A stretch of 40,521 nt of DNA from Candidatus Iainarchaeum andersonii SCGC AAA011-E11 (GTDB lineage: Archaea; Iainarchaeota; Iainarchaeia; Iainarchaeales; Iainarchaeaceae), in contig AQRS01000035.1 in assembly GCA_000402355.1 (NCBI GenBank), positions 1 through 40,521 of the forward strand. Reading direction: 5' to 3'. The notes beneath the pieces are model-generated. The model was not told the DNA's origin and did not search any database. It saw nothing but the letters and a program-made list of their open reading frames with translations. A program made the position numbers and the translations under genes. Below, one piece after another: positions 32,296 to 40,357 of this stretch (position 1 is the first letter of the stretch; every line of letters begins with the position of its first letter).

Positions 32296-32985
32296 TCAGA
32301 ACATTACGCGGAGCCCCGAGTAAATTTTTTTCATTTCCTCTATTGGAATCTGGCCGTCGGCGCTCTCAGAGCCTTTCTCGAGAGAAGCGAATGTCAGGAA
32401 GCCCCCTAGGGGCATTGATAAAATGCGCGAGTCCCTCCCTATCGACCCCATGCAGAACGCAATCAATTTGATTCCGCTCCTCTTCGCTTCCTTCAGGAGT
32501 TCAAACATTATTTTGTTGTCCTCATGCGAATTCGCCTTCGCCACAATCTTGATTACCTCGGGCTTTTCCTTCTGCATTTTCCGCATCAGTTTCACCAAAT
32601 CCTCTAATTGAGGGGTGTGCCCAAAGTAATGCTTTGAAAGGATTATTTTGGCCTTGTGCTCCTTCGCGTATTCGAAAAGCTTTTTCTTCTGCGCAGGATT
32701 TGTGTCGAATTCAAGGTCAACGTAATCCGCCTTGAGCTTGGCGCAGTTCTTCAGAACGGCAATCCTCTTGGCTTCGCTTTCCCTGAAGCGCCCGCCCTCC
32801 TCCATGCGCCTGCAGGTGCAAATCACTGGCTTTCGGCATTTTTTAATGAGCCGTTCAAGCTCCCTTGAGCCCAGTTCCTTCAGGTAATCAAGGCGCAGCT
32901 CAATAATGTCAGCAACGGCATTCGCCTTTTCAATCTGCGCGATGACAGACTCAATGTCAGACGCAGCAACAGGAACAGCAATCAT
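32296..32985 (-). CDS. aroD: 3-Dehydroquinate dehydratase, type I
   Basis: It dehydrates 3-dehydroquinate to 3-dehydroshikimate through a Schiff base. The expected catalytic residues are visible: His in ILSKHYFGHTP and the Schiff-base Lys in VIKIVAKANSHEDN. The C-terminal MPLGGFLTFASL and GQIPIEEM segments match the family. Its 229 residues are typical of type I. The ATG at 32985 follows GAGGTG by 5 nt; the upstream GTG belongs to that site. The gene overlaps the 3' end of aroB by 29 nt and is the last gene of the large trp-aro operon. Confidence 0.95.
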   Translation of the reverse strand: MIAVPVAASDIESVIAQIEKANAVADIIELRLDYLKELGSRELERLIKKCRKPVICTCRRMEEGGRFRESEAKRIAVLKNCAKLKADYVDLEFDTNPAQKKKLFEYAKEHKAKIILSKHYFGHTPQLEDLVKLMRKMQKEKPEVIKIVAKANSHEDNKIMFELLKEAKRSGIKLIAFCMGSIGRDSRILSMPLGGFLTFASLEKGSESADGQIPIEEMKKIYSGLRVMF

Positions 32986-34084
32986 CGCCACACCTCAAGG
33001 CCTCTAGAACAGTTTTGTCATCGACAAAAACACCATACTCGCCTTTGCGGGAATACATTTTCCCTATAGCAACGGGCAGGGAATACTTGACTTTTCCGGA
33101 AACGGCTTTCTTGTCCTTCTTCGTCAAGGCCAAAATCTTTTCCGGGGCATAATCAGGCAGTTCAGTCGGCAGGCCGAATTCATGCAAAAGCATTGAAACC
33201 CTGCATTCCTCTTCGCCTTTCAAAAGCCCTAGCATGGCCGCAATCCTGTTTTCGACAACAATGCCGATTGAAACCGCTTCGCCATGCGAGTGCGCCTTGT
33301 ATTCCCCGAGGGTTTCAATCGCGTGCCCAATGGTGTGACCGAGATTCAATACGCGCCTGTAATTGGCTTCCTTCTCATCCTTTTCAACCACTCGCGCTTT
33401 GAGCTCGCAGTTCTTCCTGATTACTTCCGCCATGACTTTCGGTTCCCTTGCAAGGATTTTCCCGGCATTATTTTCCAAAAAAGAAAAGAATTTCGCGTCA
33501 TTGAGCACGGCCTGTTTCACGACCTCAGCCATTCCGTTCGAAAACTCATTCTTCGGGAGGCTTTTGATGAATTGCGTACTCGCATAAACTTTCTTCGGCT
33601 GCGCGAATGAGCCGACAGTGTTCTTTCCAAGCGCGAGATTCACGCCGGTTTTTCCGCCGATACTGGAGTCAACCATGGCCAGCAAAGTTGTGGGCACTTG
33701 GACAAAATTTATTCCGCGCAGATAAACCGAAGCCGCGAACCCGGCCAAATCCCCGGAAATCCCGCCGCCGAGCGCAATCACGCAGCTTTTCCTGTCAAAC
33801 CCCATTGAAAGCATCTCCCCGAGAACCGCTTCAACATTCCGCAAGGACTTGTTCCTCTCCCCCGCCTCAAATGAAACAATCCCCGCTTCAAGTTTCTTTT
33901 TCCGCAGCTCGTGAAGCAGCCTGGTTCCGAAGAGTTTTTTCACGTTCGAATCGCACACTATGCAGTAACTGTTCCCGAAACCGTCTTTCGCGATTTCCGC
34001 TGCAAGCTGTGCAAGCGAATAATTGCCTATGCTTATGCCGTAGCTCTCGTCAATTTTTTTCCTCAGCCTTACAATTACATTCAT
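32957..34084 (-). CDS. aroB: 3-Dehydroquinate synthase (canonical AroB)
   Basis: An NAD-dependent, metal-requiring enzyme that makes 3-dehydroquinate from DAHP. The glycine motif is IALGGGISGDLAGFAASVYL, followed by PTTLLAMVDSSIGGKTG. Metal-ligand histidines are in LNLGHTIGHAIE and the nearby SHGEAVSIG. This is the bacterial-type enzyme; many archaea use a different route to dehydroquinate. The last 11 residues are odd: CGDDCCSCCCV, coded by DNA that also codes the start of aroD, so they are probably a by-product of overlap. The ATG overlaps the aroK stop codon (ATGA). Confidence 0.96.
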   Translation of the reverse strand: MNVIVRLRKKIDESYGISIGNYSLAQLAAEIAKDGFGNSYCIVCDSNVKKLFGTRLLHELRKKKLEAGIVSFEAGERNKSLRNVEAVLGEMLSMGFDRKSCVIALGGGISGDLAGFAASVYLRGINFVQVPTTLLAMVDSSIGGKTGVNLALGKNTVGSFAQPKKVYASTQFIKSLPKNEFSNGMAEVVKQAVLNDAKFFSFLENNAGKILAREPKVMAEVIRKNCELKARVVEKDEKEANYRRVLNLGHTIGHAIETLGEYKAHSHGEAVSIGIVVENRIAAMLGLLKGEEECRVSMLLHEFGLPTELPDYAPEKILALTKKDKKAVSGKVKYSLPVAIGKMYSRKGEYGVFVDDKTVLEALRCGDDCCSCCCV

Positions 34085-34596
34085 GCAAAACCCTCTTTTT
34101 CAAGCGCCTTCAGTACCTGTGAAACGGATTCCGCAACCGAAGCATTTCCCGTGTCAAAAACCAGGTCCGCGGCTTCCTCATAAAATTTTTTCCTTTGCTC
34201 CAGCAAATGCCTTACCTCTTCAAATTGCCCCTTTTCCGTCAATGCAGGCCTTTTAGAATCGCCCCTGATGCGCGAATAAATCTTTTCAGCGGAGGCCTCC
34301 AGTAATACTATTTTTGAATTCTTTTTAAGGCTATCAATGTTCTCCCTGAAAAGCACAACGCCGCCGCCACACGCAATGCACACATTATCTCTTGCGGAAA
34401 CCTCCTTTACGACCTCTTTCTCAATGCCCCTGAATTTCTCTTCTCCGTAGGCCTCAAAAATTTCGGGAATGCTCTTTCCCGCCTTTTCCGCTATGAGCTT
34501 ATCAGTGTCCACAAAACGCATTTTGAGCCTTTTTGCGAGCGCCTTTGCCAGGGTGGTTTTTCCCGTGCCCCTGAAACCAATAAATGCAATGTTCAT
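34081..34596 (-). CDS. aroK: Shikimate kinase, bacterial P-loop type
   Basis: It phosphorylates shikimate with ATP. The N-terminal Walker A motif is FIGFRGTGKTTLAKALAKRL, followed by VDTDKLI with the conserved acidic residues and by CGGGVVLF. At 171 residues it matches bacterial AroK; most archaea use an unrelated GHMP-family shikimate kinase, so this gene supports transfer from bacteria. It is joined by ATGA overlaps both to aroA upstream and to aroB downstream, implying translational coupling. Confidence 0.95.
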   Translation of the reverse strand: MNIAFIGFRGTGKTTLAKALAKRLKMRFVDTDKLIAEKAGKSIPEIFEAYGEEKFRGIEKEVVKEVSARDNVCIACGGGVVLFRENIDSLKKNSKIVLLEASAEKIYSRIRGDSKRPALTEKGQFEEVRHLLEQRKKFYEEAADLVFDTGNASVAESVSQVLKALEKEGFA

Positions 34597-35858
34597 TTTT
34601 TCCCCTCATAAGCATTTTCGAGTTCCCCAAAGAAATTCGGGAAACTCTTCGCAACCACTTTTTCATCAGCAATACTCATTCCGCCGGTTTTCAAACCAAG
34701 AACGGAGAAAGCCATTGCAATCCTATGGTCATTGAAAGAATCAATTGCTATGCCATGCGGTTTTCCGCCGTCAATTTCGAGAAAATCGGAACCATGCTTG
34801 CACTTCACTCCGCATTTCTCGAGGTTTTTCGCCACGCTCTCAATGCGGTTGCTCTCCTTTGCCGCGAGATGCGAAATTCCCGTTATTTTGGTTTTGCCTT
34901 TCGCGACCGATGCGACAACAGCAATGCTTGGAACAATGTCAGGGCAATCAGCCATGTCAACGCTTATCCCTTTCATCGGCTTTCCCTTTACTTCAACAAA
35001 TCCTTTTCCTTTCTTCACGGAGCAGCCCATTTTCGAAACCAGTTCAAGGAACTTTTTGTCGCCCTGGCTCGAGTAAGGATTCAGGTTATTCACCCTGGCC
35101 TTTCCCCCTATTATTGCTGCGGCCGCAAAAAAATACGAAGCCGAACTATAATCGCCCTCAATGGCATAATCCTGCGCCTTGTACATTTCCTTTCCCTTCA
35201 CGAAAAAATCCCTGTAATCGTGGTTCACGCATGAAACCCCGAAAGATTTCATGCAGTCAATTGTGATGTTCACATAAGGCCTGGACTTTAATTCCCCTGA
35301 AACTTTTGCCAGAACCCCTTTTTCCGTGTAAGGTGCGGCAACAAGGATTGCGCTCAGGAACTGCGAACTTTTTGAGCCCTCAACGCTTGTTTGTCCGCCT
35401 TCAAAGCCTCCGCCCTTTACATTTACCGGAAAAGAGCCGGTATCCGAGGCTTCAGCCTCGACGCCCAGATTATCCAATGCCGAAACCAGCCCCGAAACAG
35501 GCCTCTCCTTCAGTCTTGAATCCCCGGTAATCACTGAATCGCCCTTTGCAAGCGCTGCAATCGGAACCAAAAAGCGCGCTGTTACCCCTGAATTGCCGAC
35601 AAAAACCTCTTTGCGCGGCGCATTAAACTTTCCTGCAGTGCCATGAACCGTAAAATCCAGCCCGTCAAAATCAATGCCTGCGCCGAACGAAGCCAATGCA
35701 TTGGCCGCGTGCTTCTGGTCCTCGGCATAAAGCGCGTTCCTCAAAAAGCTTTTTCCGTCCGCAAGCGAAGAAATGAACAGCGCGCGCAAAGTATGTGCCT
35801 TGGAAGGCGGCGCAGTGAAAACCGCGTCAAGCTTTTTTACGGCGTCTATTTTCCTCAT
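34593..35858 (-). CDS. aroA: 5-Enolpyruvylshikimate-3-phosphate synthase
   Basis: It transfers enolpyruvyl from PEP to shikimate-3-phosphate. Motifs in order: PPSKAHTLRALF, GNSGVTARFLVPI, DSRLKERPVSGL, SSQFLSAILVAAP, EGDYSSASYFFA and NDHRIAMAFSVLG. The 421-residue length is normal. Its ATG overlaps the TGA of the short frame in the insert after trpA, with GAGGTG 6-7 nt upstream. Its stop codon overlaps aroK (ATGA). It marks the switch from trp to aro genes in the operon. Confidence 0.96.
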   Translation of the reverse strand: MRKIDAVKKLDAVFTAPPSKAHTLRALFISSLADGKSFLRNALYAEDQKHAANALASFGAGIDFDGLDFTVHGTAGKFNAPRKEVFVGNSGVTARFLVPIAALAKGDSVITGDSRLKERPVSGLVSALDNLGVEAEASDTGSFPVNVKGGGFEGGQTSVEGSKSSQFLSAILVAAPYTEKGVLAKVSGELKSRPYVNITIDCMKSFGVSCVNHDYRDFFVKGKEMYKAQDYAIEGDYSSASYFFAAAAIIGGKARVNNLNPYSSQGDKKFLELVSKMGCSVKKGKGFVEVKGKPMKGISVDMADCPDIVPSIAVVASVAKGKTKITGISHLAAKESNRIESVAKNLEKCGVKCKHGSDFLEIDGGKPHGIAIDSFNDHRIAMAFSVLGLKTGGMSIADEKVVAKSFPNFFGELENAYEGKK

Positions 35859-35974
35859 TTTGCCACCTCGCGCATTTCGCCGCGCGCAACCGATTCCGAG
35901 CGTGCTCCTCGGAAGGGAGCGTCCGCCTTCGGCAGGACTTGCTTTGCAGGGACTTGGCTTCGCACTGCAATCAT
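35855..35974 (-). repeat. Hairpin-rich insert between trpA and aroA with a coupled 39-codon frame
   Basis: This 112-nt spacer is the only large gap inside an otherwise tightly overlapped operon. A frame starts at an ATG that overlaps the trpA stop (ATGA) and ends in a TGA that overlaps the aroA ATG, coding 39 residues (MIAVRSQ... to ...MREVAK). The DNA forms GC-rich hairpins: GTCC-GCC/GGC-GGAC at 35921-35938 and CCGAG/CTCGG at 35896-35912. Its exit end (TGCGCGAGGT...AATGA) matches that of the leuC/leuD insert. No clear internal similarity to that insert is seen, apart from GTGCGAAGC...GTCC shared with the 1.9-kb element. It could be a real small protein or a repeat element. Confidence 0.55.
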
Positions 35975-36777
35975 TTCCTCACCGTGGCGGCCTTGAGTTT
36001 CGCGCAAAAATCCTTCAATTCCGAAATCATTGCGCCTTCATTCCCGAGGTTCCTCTCGATAACTGCTTCGATTGCGGAACCCACAATGGCCCCGTCGGCT
36101 CCCGCGGAAATTATTTTCTTCACGTGCTCAGGCATTGAAATCCCGAAGCCGATGCATGCGGGCAACTTTGAATTTTTTTTCACCCGCTTCACGAGCTCCA
36201 ATGCCGAATCCTTTATGTCCTTCCTTTCCCCCGTAACCCCGAGCAGGCCAACCACATACATGAAACCGCTTGCTTTTGCCGAAATTTCCCTTATCCTCCT
36301 GTCATTCGTGGTCGGCGCAACCGTAAAAATCATTTTCAATCCAATTTTTCCAGCTTCTTTCAGTACTTCATGCGATTCCTCGATAGGCATGTCAGCAATG
36401 AGAATCCCGTCAACACCGGCTTCCTTCGCCTTAACCAAAAAACCCTTTACGCCATTCGAGTAAACGAGGTTGTAATACAAAAGCAGGCCTATCGGGATTT
36501 CGCTGTTCCTTGCCCTAATTCCCCTTATTATTTCAAAGCACTTGTCAGAATTAATTCCGGCTTCAAGCGCGCGCTGATCCGCAACCTGAATCCTCTTTCC
36601 ATCCGCAATGGGGTCGGAAAAAGGGAAACCAAGCTCAAGCGCGTCCGCACTTTCCGAAAGAGCCCCGACTATTTTTTTTGATGCATTGAAATCAGGGTCG
36701 CCGAGAACCACAAAAGGAATGAATGCGCCTTCATTTTTTCCCCTTAATTTTCCAAACATTTTTCCGTAGCGGTCCAT
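35971..36777 (-). CDS. trpA: Tryptophan synthase, alpha subunit
   Basis: It cleaves indole-3-glycerol phosphate and passes indole to TrpB. The catalytic Glu is in ADALELGFPFSDPIADG together with the catalytic Asp. The phosphate-binding region GFGISMPEHVK and GADGAIVGSAI follows. The barrel is complete at 268 residues. The loop after IADG reads KRIQ, where PTIQ or PVIQ is common. The ATG at 36777 follows AGGTG by 6 nt and lies 9 nt after the trpB stop; an upstream GTG is part of the ribosome-binding site. The stop codon overlaps the start of the short frame in the following insert. Confidence 0.95.
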   Translation of the reverse strand: MDRYGKMFGKLRGKNEGAFIPFVVLGDPDFNASKKIVGALSESADALELGFPFSDPIADGKRIQVADQRALEAGINSDKCFEIIRGIRARNSEIPIGLLLYYNLVYSNGVKGFLVKAKEAGVDGILIADMPIEESHEVLKEAGKIGLKMIFTVAPTTNDRRIREISAKASGFMYVVGLLGVTGERKDIKDSALELVKRVKKNSKLPACIGFGISMPEHVKKIISAGADGAIVGSAIEAVIERNLGNEGAMISELKDFCAKLKAATVRK

Positions 36778-36786
36778 ATAATTCAC

Positions 36787-37968
36787 CTATTTGCCCTCCA
36801 GTGCTTTTGCCACGTGCTCAAGGTCCTTGTCGCCCCTTCCGGACAAATTAATTATGACCACGTCCTTTTTCGAGCAGTTCTTCGCGTACTTCAATGCATA
36901 CGCAACGGCGTGGCTCGACTCCAATGCAGGAATAATTCCTTCCTTTTCGGAAAGCAATTTGAATGCGGCGAGCGCCTCGTCATCAGTAGCATAAAAATAC
37001 TTCGCCCTCTTCAAATCGCGGAGCATAGAATGCTCCGGCCCAACGGCAGAATAATCAAGGCCGGCGGAAATAGAATGGGTATTGTAAATCTGGCCATATT
37101 TGTCCTGGAGCACGTAAGTCAATGTCCCGTGCAGAACCCCTTTCCGCCCGAGCTTCGGGTCGGCAAAACGGGCGGCATGCTTTCCGCTTTCGATTCCCAT
37201 TCCACCTGCCTCCACCCCTATGAGTTCCACTTTCTTGTCCTTCATGAACTCCCTGAAAATCCCTATTGCGTTGCTCCCGCCGCCGACACACGCAATAATG
37301 GCTTTCGGCAGCTTCCCCTCTTTTTTAATGATTTGCTTTCTTGCCTCTTTCCCTATTACACTCTGGAAATGCGCAACCATGGATGGATAAGGGTGCGGCC
37401 CCAAAACAGAACCAAGGAGATAATGGGTATCCTGAACATTCGCTGTCCAGTCGCGTAGCGCCTCATTTATCGCGTCCTTCAATGTTTTGCTTCCGCTCGA
37501 AACAGGATTCACTTTCGCGCCCGCAAGCTTCATCCTGAAAACGTTCGGCCTCTGCCTTTCAATGTCAACCTCACCCATGTAAATCTCGCATTTCAGGCCA
37601 AGTTTTGCGCACGCAATGGCAGTTGCAACCCCATGCTGCCCCGCGCCTGTTTCCGCGATGATTCTTTTTTTGCCCATGTACTTCGCGAGCAAAGCCTGCC
37701 CAAGGGCGTTGTTGATTTTATGCGCCCCGGTATGCGCAAGGTCCTCACGCTTCAAATAAATTTTGCAGCCGTATTCCCTGCTCAATGAAGAGGCGAAAGT
37801 CAAGGGAGTGGGCCTTCCCGCAAAATTTGCGAGCAGTCCATTAAGCTCTGCATTGAATTTTTTGTCCTTTTTGTATTTTTCAAATGCCGTTTCGAGTTCC
37901 TTTACCGCTGGCATGAGCGTTTCAGGCACGAACTGGCCTCCATAGGGGCCGAACATTCCTTTCCTCAT
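36787..37968 (-). CDS. trpB: Tryptophan synthase, beta subunit
   Basis: A PLP enzyme that joins indole and serine to give tryptophan. It begins FGPYGGQFVPETLMPAV. The PLP lysine is in HTGAHKINNALGQALLAK, and the phosphate-binding motif is CVGGGSNAIGIF. YVLQDKYGQI and LDYSAVGPEHS are also typical of the TrpB1 form that works with TrpA. The 393-residue length is normal. It overlaps trpC-trpF by ATGA and is followed closely by trpA. Confidence 0.97.
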   Translation of the reverse strand: MRKGMFGPYGGQFVPETLMPAVKELETAFEKYKKDKKFNAELNGLLANFAGRPTPLTFASSLSREYGCKIYLKREDLAHTGAHKINNALGQALLAKYMGKKRIIAETGAGQHGVATAIACAKLGLKCEIYMGEVDIERQRPNVFRMKLAGAKVNPVSSGSKTLKDAINEALRDWTANVQDTHYLLGSVLGPHPYPSMVAHFQSVIGKEARKQIIKKEGKLPKAIIACVGGGSNAIGIFREFMKDKKVELIGVEAGGMGIESGKHAARFADPKLGRKGVLHGTLTYVLQDKYGQIYNTHSISAGLDYSAVGPEHSMLRDLKRAKYFYATDDEALAAFKLLSEKEGIIPALESSHAVAYALKYAKNCSKKDVVIINLSGRGDKDLEHVAKALEGK

Positions 37969-39347
37969 TTTCCCACCGCGCTTCGGATGAATTCCCTCAT
38001 TTTAGCGTAACTTTTTACGCCCGGCTCCGCTTCCGTGGCGGAGCAAACATCGACAATTACAGGATTGAACTCCTTAATAATCCGTTTCACGTTTCCCGCA
38101 TTTAGGCCGCCGGAAAAAACCAGCCTTGCAGGTTCAACCATTTCTTTGCGCAAAAATTTTTGGTTGATTTTTTTTCCTGTTCCGCCGAACTTTCCTTCCG
38201 ATGGCGCATCAACCATGATGAAATCGGCTCCGAATTTTTTTGCGGCTGCAATGCTTTTGCCGTTTTCAATGTGTATAGCCTTTATCACCGGCAAATCGAA
38301 TCCCTTTATGTCCGCAGGCTTTTCATTCCCGGAAAACTGCAGCATATCCAAACCCACTAATTTTGCAATATTTTTTACCGTGCTTTTCTTTTCATTCACG
38401 AACACACCAACAATAACTGCCCTGCCCCTGATCTTGCGGGCAATCCTCTTCGCCTTTTCCCTTGAAACGAAGCGCGGGCTCTTGGGGTAAAAATTCAGGC
38501 CAATCAAATCCGCGCCGAGCTTAACCGCGCCAATTGCATCCTTTTCGCTTCTGACCCCGCAGATTTTCACGAGTGTTTCCCCTGAAAGTTCCTTTAATTT
38601 TGCGCGCGGGTAAGCGAATGACATTATTGCGGAGCCCACAAGGACTGCATCTGCAACCCCTTTCAGTGAATCAACCTGTAATCTTGAGCTTATTGCGGAT
38701 TCGGAAACAAGGATTATTTTATTCCTCCTCGCTTTTGGGGTTTTTTTCGCAAGCCTTGAAGTTGCGGAAAAATCCTCCTTCAAAGTCGCGAGGTTCCTGT
38801 TGTTTATCCCTATTATTTTGGCGTTCGTGCGCAGGATTTTTTTCAGCCCAGAAAAAGAATCGCATTCTACAAGGCAATCCATTCCGAGCGAGCCGGCCAG
38901 CGAAATAAATTCATCAATCTGCTTTTTTGTTAGGATATTCGCAATCAAAAGGATTGCATCCGCGCCGCAATGCCTCGCCTCGAAAATCTGGTAAGCATCA
39001 ACAATGAAGTCCTTGCGCAGCAAAGGCTTTTTCGTGAATCCGCGGCCAAGCTTCAAAAAATCCAATGAGCCGGAAAAATGTTTTTCTTCAGTAAGAATCG
39101 AAATAGCATCCGCATACTCGTCATAAAGTGCCATGAATTCCGCCAGCAAAGCGGATTTATTTATGTTTCCCCTTGAAGGCGAGCTCTTCTTGAATTCCGC
39201 AATCAGGCGCATTTTGCCTTTTTTCGCGAGTGCCTTGAGGAACGAATGCGAAGCCTTGCGGATCTTCATTCTTATGATTGGAAAGCTTTTTTTCCTGCGT
39301 TTCACTTCAGCAAGCTTTTCCTTTCTCACTTTCTCCAGAAAATTCAT
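37965..39347 (-). CDS. trpCF: Fused indole-3-glycerol-phosphate synthase / phosphoribosylanthranilate isomerase
   Basis: One 460-residue chain carries two consecutive steps of tryptophan synthesis. Residues 1 to about 255 form the TrpC barrel, with EFKKSSPSRGNI, ILTEEKHFSGS, LLRKDFIVDAYQIFEARHCG and GINNRNL. Residues about 258-460 form the TrpF barrel, with the general base Cys in VKICGVRSE, LNFYPKSPRFVS and the catalytic Asp in FIMVDAPSEGKFGG. The same domain order is known from enterobacteria; fusion is unusual for archaea. It is joined by ATGA overlaps to trpD upstream and trpB downstream. Confidence 0.96.
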   Translation of the reverse strand: MNFLEKVRKEKLAEVKRRKKSFPIIRMKIRKASHSFLKALAKKGKMRLIAEFKKSSPSRGNINKSALLAEFMALYDEYADAISILTEEKHFSGSLDFLKLGRGFTKKPLLRKDFIVDAYQIFEARHCGADAILLIANILTKKQIDEFISLAGSLGMDCLVECDSFSGLKKILRTNAKIIGINNRNLATLKEDFSATSRLAKKTPKARRNKIILVSESAISSRLQVDSLKGVADAVLVGSAIMSFAYPRAKLKELSGETLVKICGVRSEKDAIGAVKLGADLIGLNFYPKSPRFVSREKAKRIARKIRGRAVIVGVFVNEKKSTVKNIAKLVGLDMLQFSGNEKPADIKGFDLPVIKAIHIENGKSIAAAKKFGADFIMVDAPSEGKFGGTGKKINQKFLRKEMVEPARLVFSGGLNAGNVKRIIKEFNPVIVDVCSATEAEPGVKSYAKMREFIRSAVGK

Positions 39348-40357
39348 TTTTTTGACTCCCTTACAAGCAGTTCAAGTTTTTCAAGCGCCTTTTTCGAATC
39401 AATGCTCTTCTTCGCCAATTCAACGCCTTCCTGCATCGTGCTCACTTTTCCATTCGCAAAAATGGCGATTCCGGCATTCAATAGCACAATATCCATCTTT
39501 GGGCCTGTTTCCTTTCCTTCGAAAATTCTCCTTATGATCTGTGCGGATTCGGTCGCATCCCTTGCAGTAAGGGAATCGGCCTCGCATTCGCGGAAACCAA
39601 AATCCTTTGCATAAAACTCCTTTTTCAAAACCTTTCCGTGCTCCACAATGAACGCGATGTTCCTTCCGGATAAAGATGCCTCGTCATAGCCGTTCCCGTT
39701 TATCACAACAGCTTTCACGGTTCCTATCCCCGCCAAAACAGAAGCCAGTTTTTCCGCAAGTTCAACGCTATAAGCCCCTAAAAGGTAAGTGTTTGCTCCC
39801 GCAGGATTGGTTATCGGTCCGAGAATGTTGAAAATAGTCCTGATGCCTATCTCCTTTCTCGCGGTTGCCGCAAACTTCATTGCTGGATGATGTTTCTGCG
39901 CAAACATGAATACAATGCCTATTTTTGAAAGGATTTCCGAATTCCTTTTCGCATCCGTTTCAATATTCACCCCCAATGCTTCCAGCACATCGGCGGCTCC
40001 GCTCTTGCTCGAAACACTCCTGTTACCATGCTTCGCAACAACACAACCAGCACCCGCACACACAAACGCGCTTGCCGTAGAAATGTTGAAGCTGGATTTT
40101 CCGTCGCCACCCGTTCCAACAACATCGAGAATGCTTGTGCTTCCACTGTATGAAACTCTTGCAACCACGCTCCTCATTGATTCGGCTGCGCCCTGAATCT
40201 CCTCGACCGTTTCCCCCTTCATTTTCAATGCCGTAATCAATGAGGCAATCTGCGCATCCGTGGCCTTTCCGTTCATTATCTCATCAAAAGTTTCCTTTGC
40301 CTCTGCTTTTGAAAGGTTTTTGCCATCAACGACTTTTGCAATCGCTTCCCTTATCAT
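39344..40357 (-). CDS. trpD: Anthranilate phosphoribosyltransferase
   Basis: It attaches phosphoribose from PRPP to anthranilate. The PRPP-binding motif is VVGTGGDGKSSFNISTA, followed by VAKHGNRSVSSKSGAADVLE, both hallmarks of TrpD. The metal-binding DE-type motif near residue 220 is replaced by YDEASL, which is normal. The 337-residue length is typical. Its ATG overlaps the stop codon of the preceding trpG, and its stop overlaps trpC-trpF. Confidence 0.96.
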   Translation of the reverse strand: MIREAIAKVVDGKNLSKAEAKETFDEIMNGKATDAQIASLITALKMKGETVEEIQGAAESMRSVVARVSYSGSTSILDVVGTGGDGKSSFNISTASAFVCAGAGCVVAKHGNRSVSSKSGAADVLEALGVNIETDAKRNSEILSKIGIVFMFAQKHHPAMKFAATARKEIGIRTIFNILGPITNPAGANTYLLGAYSVELAEKLASVLAGIGTVKAVVINGNGYDEASLSGRNIAFIVEHGKVLKKEFYAKDFGFRECEADSLTARDATESAQIIRRIFEGKETGPKMDIVLLNAGIAIFANGKVSTMQEGVELAKKSIDSKKALEKLELLVRESKK

